A stretch of DNA of 52,995 nucleotides from Acidobacteriota bacterium (GTDB taxonomy: Bacteria; Actinomycetota; Actinomycetes; Actinomycetales; Microbacteriaceae), in the NCBI GenBank assembly GCA_019351995.1, contig JABBOD010000020.1, positions 1-52,995 of the forward strand. The letters run 5' to 3'. The notes under the pieces were generated by a model. It did no database searches, was not told where the DNA came from, and worked only from the letters and a program-made list of their open reading frames with translations. Position 1 is the first letter of the stretch; every line of letters begins with the position of its first letter. Made by a program: the position numbers and the translations under genes. Positions 44,980 through 52,995 of this stretch are shown piece by piece.

Positions 44980-46364
44980 GCGCGCAGCGCCCGCGCACCG
45001 GGCCAGCTCGGATCCAACCGGCTCGCCGGATCGCCTACGAGGTACTCCGCGCGGTCCACGAGAGTGACGCGTATGCGAACCTGCTGTTACCCGCCAAGCT
45101 CGCCGAGGCGCAGCTGAGCGAGGCGGATGCCGGACTCGCCACCGAACTCAGCTACGGCACCCTCCGTCGCCAGGGCTATTACGACCGTGTTCTGAGCCTC
45201 GTGACGGGGCGGCCGCTGGTCAAACTCGACCCCGAAGTGCTCGACGCTCTTCGCCTCGGCGCGCATCAGCTCCTCGGGATGCGGGTAGCGGCTCACGCGG
45301 CGGTCGACGAATCCGTCGCACTGGTTGCGGCAAATGGCAAACGTTCCGCGACCGGATTCGTGAACGGGGTGCTCCGCACGCTGACTCGTTCGACGCCGGA
45401 GGAATGGCGGGAGCGGGCCATGGCCGGGCTCGCCGGCGACCAGCTGCTCGCGAGCGAGGAATCTCATCCGCTCTGGATCGTCGAAGCGTTCCGCGAGGCG
45501 CTGGATGCCGATGGCCGGTCCGGGGAACTGCGAGACCTGCTCGAGGCCGACAACCTGGCGCCACGCGTCAGCCTCGTCGCCCTGCCGGGCCTTTCGACTC
45601 CCGAGCAAGTCGGAGAGCTCGGGTCGGTGTCGCCGATCGCCGCACGCTCCGCGGGTGGCGACCCCGCGAGCAATCCGGTCGTCGCCTCCGGGCGTGCACG
45701 CGTGCAGGATGAAGGTTCGCAGTTGGCCGCTCTGGCGCTCAGCCGCGCCCGACCGATCCGGGCGGGGGAGAGCTGGCTCGACCTCTGTTCGGGCCCGGGA
45801 GGCAAGGCCGCGGTGCTCGCCGCGGAGGCCGCCATCGGGGGAGCGACTTTGCTCGCCAACGAGGTGATCCCGGCCCGCGCTCAGCTCGTCCGCAACGCCC
45901 TCGCCGCCTTCGCGGATCCGCCGGAGGTCGTCGTCAACGACGGCCGAGCGGTCGCTTCGAGTGGGGAGTTGTTCGATCGCATTCTGCTGGACGCGCCCTG
46001 CACCGGACTGGGCGCGCTGCGCCGTCGCCCGGAGGCGCGCTGGCGGAAGCAGCCAAGCGATCTCGAGGAACTCGGCCTGCTGCAGGCCGAGCTCCTGGAT
46101 GCCGCGGTCTCTGTGATGGCTCCCGACGGGCTGCTCGCCTACGTGACCTGCTCGCCGCATCGTGCCGAGACGCGCGACGCCATCGCCGGGGTGCTCGCCC
46201 GGCATCCGACCTTGGTGGCGCTTGACACCCCGGCCGTGCTCGCCGGGATCGCCACCCACTCTCTCGATCTCGGGCCCGGTCTGCATGCTCAGCTGTGGCC
46301 GCATCGGCACGGAACGGACGCGATGTTCATCCAGTTGCTCATCCGCCCGGCGGCCCCGCTTTAG
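44976..46364 (+). CDS. rsmB: 16S rRNA (cytosine(967)-C(5))-methyltransferase RsmB
   Basis: 462 residues. N-terminal NusB-like RNA-binding domain (ARRIAYEVLRAVHESDAYANLLLP, about 14-140) followed by the SAM-dependent methyltransferase domain. Motif I is DLCSGPGGKAAVLA. The two Cys of the m5C mechanism are in DAPCTGLGALRRRPE (about residue 344) and YVTCSPH (about 391). The neighbourhood with fmt and rpe is standard for actinobacteria. The last step of ribosome modification is thus coupled to the initiator tRNA formylase by a 4-bp overlap. Confidence 0.96.
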   Translation: MSAQRPRTGPARIQPARRIAYEVLRAVHESDAYANLLLPAKLAEAQLSEADAGLATELSYGTLRRQGYYDRVLSLVTGRPLVKLDPEVLDALRLGAHQLLGMRVAAHAAVDESVALVAANGKRSATGFVNGVLRTLTRSTPEEWRERAMAGLAGDQLLASEESHPLWIVEAFREALDADGRSGELRDLLEADNLAPRVSLVALPGLSTPEQVGELGSVSPIAARSAGGDPASNPVVASGRARVQDEGSQLAALALSRARPIRAGESWLDLCSGPGGKAAVLAAEAAIGGATLLANEVIPARAQLVRNALAAFADPPEVVVNDGRAVASSGELFDRILLDAPCTGLGALRRRPEARWRKQPSDLEELGLLQAELLDAAVSVMAPDGLLAYVTCSPHRAETRDAIAGVLARHPTLVALDTPAVLAGIATHSLDLGPGLHAQLWPHRHGTDAMFIQLLIRPAAPL

Positions 46365-46367
46365 GGT
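46362..46367 (+). promoter_or_regulatory. -10 element of rpe (leaderless type)
   Basis: TAGGGT overlaps the rsmB stop codon and ends 6 nt before the rpe GTG at 46374. Confidence 0.5.
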
Positions 46368-46373
46368 GGAGCC

Positions 46374-47036
46374 GTGACCGTGCGCATCCAGCCCAGCATT
46401 CTGAGTGCCGATTTCGTCAACATGCAGGCGGCGATCGAGACGATCGCGAGCGCCGACGCCGTGCATGTCGACGTGATGGACAACCACTTCGTTCCGAACC
46501 TCACCTTCGGCCCCGCGATGGTCACCAGGGTGCAGGCCGTGTCCCCGATCCCCCTTGATGTGCACCTGATGATCACGGATGTCGACCGCTGGGCCCCTGG
46601 ATACGCCGAGCTCGGCGTGTTCTCGGTCACCTTCCACGCCGAGGCCACCGAGAATCCCGTCGCCCTCGCCCGGCGGCTCCGCGAGATCGGCGCGCGAGCG
46701 GGATTGGCCGTGAAGCCGGGAACCGATGTCAGGCCATACCTCGAGATGCTTCCCGAGTTCGATCAGTTGCTCGTCATGACGGTCGAACCGGGATTCGGCG
46801 GCCAGAGTTTTCTGGCAGACATGATGCCGAAGGTGGCGGCCGTCCGGTCGGCCGTCGCCGTCGGCGGCCTCGACGTCTGGGTTCAGGTGGACGGTGGGAT
46901 TTCTCTCGACACCATCGCTCAGGCTGCGGAAGCGGGCGCAGATACCTTCGTCGCGGGCTCGAGCGTCTTCGGCTCTCCCGACGCCGCCGCCGCCATCAGC
47001 GGGCTGAGGAGTGCCGCCGCCGCGCACTCGCACTGA
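46374..47036 (+). CDS. rpe: Ribulose-phosphate 3-epimerase
   Basis: 220 residues. Interconverts ribulose 5-phosphate and xylulose 5-phosphate in the pentose phosphate pathway. (beta/alpha)8 barrel with IQPSILSADFVNM at the start, HVDVMDNHFVPNLTFGP, VHLMI, VMTVEPGFGGQSF and QVDGGISLDT with the metal-binding His and Asp residues in place. GTG start at 46374, 9 bases after rsmB, with a leaderless-type promoter. In relatives I would expect hisE to follow; here a 5.8-kb block intervenes. Confidence 0.97.
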   Translation: MTVRIQPSILSADFVNMQAAIETIASADAVHVDVMDNHFVPNLTFGPAMVTRVQAVSPIPLDVHLMITDVDRWAPGYAELGVFSVTFHAEATENPVALARRLREIGARAGLAVKPGTDVRPYLEMLPEFDQLLVMTVEPGFGGQSFLADMMPKVAAVRSAVAVGGLDVWVQVDGGISLDTIAQAAEAGADTFVAGSSVFGSPDAAAAISGLRSAAAAHSH

Positions 47037-47058
47037 CGTCATCTGATTGACTTGACTC

Positions 47059-47427
47059 ATGACTGAGAAGACCAAGCCCGAGATCGACTTCATCGAGGGC
47101 GACGCCCCGACCGAACTCGTCATCACCGACCTTGAGGTCGGCGATGGCGCGGAGGCGACACCCGGAGCCACGGTCGACGTCCACTACGTCGGCATCGACT
47201 TCGAAACCGGCGAGGAGTTCGATTCCAGCTGGGGCAGAGGCGAGTCGATCCAGTTTCCGCTGAACGGGCTCATCCGCGGCTGGCAGGAGGGCATCCCCGG
47301 AATGAAGGTCGGCGGTCGCCGTCAGCTTGTCTGCCCGCCGGTGTTCGCGTATGGACCTGTCGGCGGCGGTCACCGCCTGTCCGGACGCACCCTGGTTTTC
47401 GTGATCGATCTGCTGGGCGTTCGCTAG
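47059..47427 (+). CDS. FKBP-type peptidyl-prolyl cis-trans isomerase
   Basis: 122 residues, a single cytoplasmic FKBP domain. Characteristic pieces are DVHYVGIDFETGEEFDSSW, the FPLNGLIRGWQEGIPGMKVGGRRQLVCPP core with the aromatic active-site residues, and FVIDLLGVR at the end. No signal peptide. The flap contains a short AYGPVGGGH loop where many FKBPs have IP. It lies 22 bases after rpe and is convergent with moeA, overlapping it by 4 bp. Whether it belongs to the rpe unit or to the following cassette is open. Confidence 0.95.
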   Translation: MTEKTKPEIDFIEGDAPTELVITDLEVGDGAEATPGATVDVHYVGIDFETGEEFDSSWGRGESIQFPLNGLIRGWQEGIPGMKVGGRRQLVCPPVFAYGPVGGGHRLSGRTLVFVIDLLGVR

Positions 47428-48605
47428 CACGTCATCCACGGCAGGCGCAGCGCGACTCCGTGACCTCCTGCCTCCAGGCCCCGCGGCGAAACGGCGACAA
47501 TCCCCGCGGAATCGGCCAGACCGCGCATCATGCCGGAGCCGACCCACCGGCTGGGGACCACTCCGCCGTCGACGTTGGCATATGGCACCAGTCGCGTGCC
47601 GCTGAGGTCACCGGGAATGGCCCTCGCCGCGATGACATCCGTCAGCGCGGGCAGCGCTCGACCGCTCCAGCCTGCCAGCGCGGGGGCGGCGAGCACCAGC
47701 AACCCGAGCAGCGCGGCGAGGGGGTTGCCGGGGAGCCCGGCCAGGAGTCGCCCGTCTGGCAGGCGCGCGAGCAGCGCTGGCCCGCCGGGCCGTGAGGTGA
47801 GACCGGGGATGAGGATCTCCGCGCGCAGGTGTCGGAGCGCCGCGCGCAGATGATCGGCTGACGAGGCGCCCGTCCCTCCGGTGGTGATGATCAGCTCGCA
47901 GTCCGTCTGTTCCTGCAGCGCGCCGATCGTGACGTCGAGGCGGTCGGGGATGCGTGAGCTCGCGACGACGCGACCGCCCAACTGTCCGAGCAATGCGGGC
48001 AACGCGGGCCCGAAGCTGTCGCGGACGCGCCCGGCGACCGGCACGCCGACGTCGTCGATCTCATCACCGCTGAGCAGGAGTTGCACCCGAGGTTGCTCCG
48101 TCACGAGCAGCAGGTCTCGTGCGCACGCCGCCGCCACGGCGAGGTGCGCGGGGTTGAGCACCGTTCCCCGCGCGATCACGACGTCGCCGGCGCGTGCCTC
48201 TTCGCCGGCGGGCCGGATGTCGGTCCCCCGACTCGGTGCGTGACGCCCGTTCTCCGGCTCCAGAACCCCGCCGACACGTCGTCCGTGCTCGCTGCGGAGC
48301 ACCGCATCCGCGCGCTCCGGGATGAGGCCACCGGTGACAATGGGACGGGCCGTTCGCGGAACCATCGCGCCCGTCCTGGCCTCCAGTTCCCAGGGAGATT
48401 CACCCGCGATCACCCAGCCGTCCATCGCGGACGAGGCGTAATGCGGGATGTCCTGCTCTGCGGTGATCGGCTGCGCCGTCACGCGCCCGCTCGCCGCCGC
48501 CAGAGGTACCGCTTCGGCGCCTAGAGTGCCGGCCGCGTCGTACGACACCGCACGCGCTCGCTCCCAGTCGACCGCACCCGCGGCATGGCCGAGCGGAGCC
48601 CTCAC
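47424..48605 (-). CDS. moeA: Molybdopterin molybdotransferase MoeA
   Basis: 393 residues. Inserts molybdate into adenylylated molybdopterin. It shows the MoeA arrangement: ASSAMDGWVIAG near residue 60 (domain with the conserved Asp), GLIPERADAVLRSEH, the MogA-like domain with LLLSGDEIDD, SFGPALPALL, ITTGGTGASSADHL and the conserved GLPGNPLAALLGLLVLA, then the C-terminal beta domain. GTG start at 48605, overlapping the DUF6457 gene by 4 bp. Last gene of the minus-strand mobA-DUF6457-moeA unit. The C terminus overlaps the FKBP gene in convergent orientation. Confidence 0.95.
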   Translation of the reverse strand: MRAPLGHAAGAVDWERARAVSYDAAGTLGAEAVPLAAASGRVTAQPITAEQDIPHYASSAMDGWVIAGESPWELEARTGAMVPRTARPIVTGGLIPERADAVLRSEHGRRVGGVLEPENGRHAPSRGTDIRPAGEEARAGDVVIARGTVLNPAHLAVAAACARDLLLVTEQPRVQLLLSGDEIDDVGVPVAGRVRDSFGPALPALLGQLGGRVVASSRIPDRLDVTIGALQEQTDCELIITTGGTGASSADHLRAALRHLRAEILIPGLTSRPGGPALLARLPDGRLLAGLPGNPLAALLGLLVLAAPALAGWSGRALPALTDVIAARAIPGDLSGTRLVPYANVDGGVVPSRWVGSGMMRGLADSAGIVAVSPRGLEAGGHGVALRLPWMTC

Positions 48606-48892
48606 GCAGGTTCTCCGTCTGCGGAGTCGTGCCGAGACGCGGCCAGGGTACGCACGGCAGACACGGACGCCGTGAAAGCGGCCGCAGGATCGGCGCCCGC
48701 CGCGATCGAGCGACCGACCGCCAACCCCATGAGGTAGGTCGTGACCGGAGCAGCGGGCCGAACTGCGGCACGCGCGGACAGGCCCGCGATGCTCAGCACC
48801 TCATCCAGGTCGATCCCGCCGGGAGCGATGCCGAGCGCGGCAGCGACCTCGCCAGCCCAGTTGCGGACCGCGGTCAGATCCTCGTCGCTCAT
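48602..48892 (-). CDS. DUF6457 domain-containing small protein
   Basis: 96 residues, all helical, no membrane segment. It begins DLTAVRNWAGEVAAALGI and contains TTYLMGLAVGRSIAAGADP and AAAFTASVSAVRTLA. I recognise the small actinobacterial family kept next to mobA or FdhD/YdeP genes and named DUF6457. Its function is not known. It overlaps both mobA and moeA by 4 bp, so all three are translationally coupled and probably needed together. A chaperone or adaptor role in cofactor assembly is an inference from position alone. Confidence 0.88.
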   Translation of the reverse strand: MSDEDLTAVRNWAGEVAAALGIAPGGIDLDEVLSIAGLSARAAVRPAAPVTTYLMGLAVGRSIAAGADPAAAFTASVSAVRTLAASRHDSADGEPA

Positions 48893-49530
48893 GTCTGGTC
48901 CTCTCGGTTGCCCTCCGCCGACGAGGCGGTCACTCCCATTCTGATGGCGTCATCCCAGTCGTCGACGTCATCCGTCGCGCCCCGTGGAACGGGAGTCTCA
49001 GCAAGCCGCAGCCCGTGCAGCAGTGCGCGCATCGACATTCCGTCAAGCCCGAGCTCCCGCGCGCTCGCCATGGCTCGGCGCAGAGCCGTCAACCGGTAGA
49101 CCGCGGCGAGGTACTGCGCTCGCCCGGCGGCGTCGATCGCCAGTACCCCGTCGTGCGTCGGATCGGATGCCGCGACCGCAAGGAGGCCATCGACCGCCTC
49201 ACCGATCTGGGGCATGTCACAGGCGAGAACGAGAACGAACTCCTCCTGTCGCCCTTCGCGCTCCAACTCCCGAACCCCGGCCTCCAGCGCCGCGGCCGGT
49301 CCACCGAAAGCGGGACACTCGCGCACGAGGCGGACGGTGGACGGCAATCCGGCGACCCCATCCCCGACGACCACGATTCGCCGGGCTCCCTCCGCGGCGG
49401 CGACAGCACGGCGAAGAAGAGGCACGGACGAGCCGCCATCACGGGAGAGCAGCCGGGCCTTGACCACACCGCCCAGTCGGGAACCGCGGCCCCCGGAGAG
49501 CACCACAGCGTCATAGCCGTACCCGCGCAT
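48889..49530 (-). CDS. mobA: Molybdenum cofactor guanylyltransferase MobA (NTP transferase)
   Basis: 213 residues. Adds GMP to Mo-molybdopterin to give MGD, the form used by DMSO-reductase-type enzymes. Nucleotidyltransferase signature VVLSGGRGSRLGGVVKARL near residue 9, CPAFGGPAAALEAG, and LACDMPQIG with the metal-binding Asp. The C-terminal third (DDVDDWDDAIRMG) is acidic and ends like actinobacterial MobA. ATG at 49530 is supported by TAGGGT 6 nt upstream on the minus strand. It heads the mobA-DUF6457-moeA unit and diverges from fdhD across 65 bases. Confidence 0.93.
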   Translation of the reverse strand: MRGYGYDAVVLSGGRGSRLGGVVKARLLSRDGGSSVPLLRRAVAAAEGARRIVVVGDGVAGLPSTVRLVRECPAFGGPAAALEAGVRELEREGRQEEFVLVLACDMPQIGEAVDGLLAVAASDPTHDGVLAIDAAGRAQYLAAVYRLTALRRAMASARELGLDGMSMRALLHGLRLAETPVPRGATDDVDDWDDAIRMGVTASSAEGNREDQT

Positions 49531-49536
49531 GTCTTC

Positions 49537-49542
49537 ACCCTA
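49537..49542 (-). promoter_or_regulatory. -10 element of mobA (leaderless type)
   Basis: TAGGGT on the minus strand ends 6 nt before the mobA ATG. With the fdhD element it forms a compact divergent promoter pair. Confidence 0.5.
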
Positions 49543-49583
49543 TGTCGCCGACCGGATCACTGGTCGTTCCCACAGAAGGGTGC

Positions 49584-49589
49584 TAGGCA
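49584..49589 (+). promoter_or_regulatory. Extended -10 element of fdhD (leaderless type)
   Basis: TAGGCA preceded by TGC (49581-49583) ends 6 nt before the fdhD ATG at 49596. Confidence 0.45.
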
Positions 49590-49595
49590 TGGGGA

Positions 49596-50467
49596 ATGGG
49601 TCGAATCACCGCGCGTCGGCGCATCACTCGGGTCACTCTCGGCGAACCCGCGCGGCAACGCGACGATGTGCTGGCCGTCGAGGAGCCGCTCGAGATCCGG
49701 GTCGGTGGGTCGGCGCTGACCATCACGATGCGCACCCCCGGCCACGACTTCGAACTTGCCGCGGGCTTCCTCGTGTCGGAGGGCGTCATCGCCACCGGCG
49801 AGCACCTCGCGGCGATTCGATACTGCGCCGGCGCAACGACCGACGGTGAGAACAGCTTCAACGTGCTCGACGTCACACTCGCGCCCGGTGTCGCGGCTCC
49901 CGATCCCAGCCTCGAGCGAAACTTCTACATGACCAGCTCCTGCGGGCTCTGCGGCAAGGCCAGTATCGACGCGGTCAGAACACTGTCAGCCCACCACGTC
50001 GCCCACGACGACGTTCGCGTGGATGCGGCGCTGCTCACCGGCTTCCCCGACCGACTCCGCGCCGGGCAGGACGTCTTCGACAAGACCGGGGGGCTGCATG
50101 CGGCCGCCCTGTTCGACGGCGTGACCGGTGAACTTCTCGTGCTTCGGGAAGACGTCGGTCGGCACAACGCGGTGGACAAGGTCGTCGGGTGGGCCGCAAC
50201 GGAGCGGCGGCTCCCGCTGACGGGAACGGTCTTGATGGTCTCCGGTCGGGCGAGTTTCGAGTTGACGCAGAAGGCATCGATGGCGGGGATCCCGGTGCTC
50301 GCCGCCGTCTCCGCGCCCTCATCGCTCGCCGTGGAGCTGGCGGCGGAGATCGGGCTCACCGTTGTCGGCTTCCTCCGCGGTAGTTCGATGGTGGTGTATA
50401 GCGGGGTCGAGCGGATCGTCGTTCCCGACCCCGTTCCGGTGACGAGCGACGAGGCGGTGGTTGTCTG

Positions 50468-50468
<1 letters not shown>
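49596..50468 (+). CDS. fdhD: Formate dehydrogenase accessory sulfurtransferase FdhD
   Basis: 290 residues. FdhD transfers sulfur to the molybdenum centre of formate-dehydrogenase-type enzymes. The sulfur-carrier Cys pair is present in SSCGLCGK (C116, C119, close to E. coli C121/C124). VLREDVGRHNAVDKVVG and VSGRASFELTQKASMAGIP are family signatures and bind cofactor. The ATG at 49596 has a -10 hexamer 6 nt upstream and no ribosome binding site. Its TGA shares one base with the next ATG, so client and sulfurase are made together. Confidence 0.97.
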
Positions 50469-52756
<2,288 letters not shown>

Positions 52757-52800
52757 TGCGCGCTGGCCCGCCCTCGGAAGCAACGCAGTGGCTCGGCCAC

Positions 52801-52806
52801 TAGCCT
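52801..52806 (+). promoter_or_regulatory. -10 element of hisE (leaderless type)
   Basis: TAGCCT ends 6 nt before the hisE GTG at 52813. Confidence 0.55.
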
Positions 52807-52812
52807 GGAGCC

Positions 52813-52995
52813 GTGAAGACCTTCGACACTCTCTTCGAGGAACTCAGCCAGAAGGCGGCGAGCCGACCCGTTGGCTCGCGGACTGTCGAGGAACTCGATG
52901 CCGGCGTGCACACGATCGGCAAGAAGCTCGTCGAGGAGGCCGCCGAGGTCTGGCTGGCTGCGGAATTCCAGAGCGACGACGAGACCGCCGTGGAG
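52813..52995 (+). CDS. hisE: Phosphoribosyl-ATP diphosphatase, 5' part (cut by window end)
   Basis: The first 61 codons are in the window and the frame is open at the edge. The product begins [18 protein letters not shown] and continues with [22 protein letters not shown], the all-alpha NTP-pyrophosphohydrolase motif with the EEAAE metal-binding Glu residues. HisE removes pyrophosphate from phosphoribosyl-ATP in histidine synthesis. In actinobacteria hisE is a separate short gene (about 87 residues) usually followed by hisG. GTG start with a leaderless-type promoter. Confidence 0.95.
   Translation, partial: MKTFDTLFEELSQKAASRPVGSRTVEELDAGVHTIGKKLVEEAAEVWLAAEFQSDDETAVE

Overview
This window is about 53 kb of high-GC, tightly packed actinobacterial core chromosome. 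Gene order, protein signatures and gene fusions fit the family Microbacteriaceae (the Leifsonia/Clavibacter/Microbacterium neighbourhood). The evidence is the pdxST-yebC-ruvCAB-yajC-secDF-relA run, the rpsD-alaS-ruvX-mltG-aro-efp-nusB-pyr run, an mIHF-type domain fused to guanylate kinase, and a helicase-degenerate PriA beside metK and fmt. I assign 51 protein genes, one of them cut by the right edge. I see no rRNA or tRNA genes, CRISPR arrays, insertion sequences or prophage genes. No gap between genes exceeds 200 bases.

Layout. At 0.1-3.5 kb lie a DUF222/HNH protein, PLP synthase (pdxS, pdxT) and a convergent unknown gene. At 3.5-10.3 kb lie yebC, the Holliday-junction genes ruvC-ruvA-ruvB, and the Sec accessory genes yajC, secD and secF. 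At 10.3-18.0 kb lie the stringent-response gene relA, three minus-strand genes (an AbiEi-like small protein, a DUF349 protein and a membrane-anchored cyclophilin), rarA and a DUF1996 surface protein. At 18.0-29.1 kb lie rpsD, a small membrane protein, alaS, ruvX, mltG, the shikimate genes aroE-aroC-aroK-aroB-aroQ, efp and nusB. At 29.1-39.5 kb a MarR regulator diverges from an eight-gene overlapping run: pyrR-pyrB-pyrC-(PH-like membrane protein)-carA-carB-pyrF-gmk, followed by rpoZ. At 39.6-47.0 kb lie coaBC, metK, priA, fmt, rsmB and rpe. At 47.0-52.8 kb there is an FKBP gene and a molybdenum-cofactor/oxidoreductase cassette: mobA-DUF6457-moeA on the minus strand, diverging from fdhD-ydeP-type oxidoreductase on the plus strand. 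hisE starts at the right end.

How the genes work together. The pyr run makes UMP from bicarbonate, glutamine and aspartate, without pyrD or pyrE. A PyrR-type RNA hairpin that includes the pyrR ribosome binding site probably controls it. The aro run covers the shikimate pathway from 3-dehydroquinate formation to chorismate, except EPSP synthase (aroA). The cassette before hisE would make and insert a bis-MGD-type cofactor into one oxidoreductase.

The clearest cross-cutting signal is regulatory. At eleven transcription-unit starts a TAnnnT-like -10 hexamer ends exactly 6-8 nt before the start codon, which predicts leaderless mRNAs. Genes inside operons instead overlap their neighbours or have Shine-Dalgarno sites. 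Most of the window is ordinary core genome. The best candidates for something underdescribed are the Moco/FdhD/YdeP/DUF6457 cassette, the PH-like membrane protein inside the pyrimidine operon, and the mIHF-Gmk fusion.
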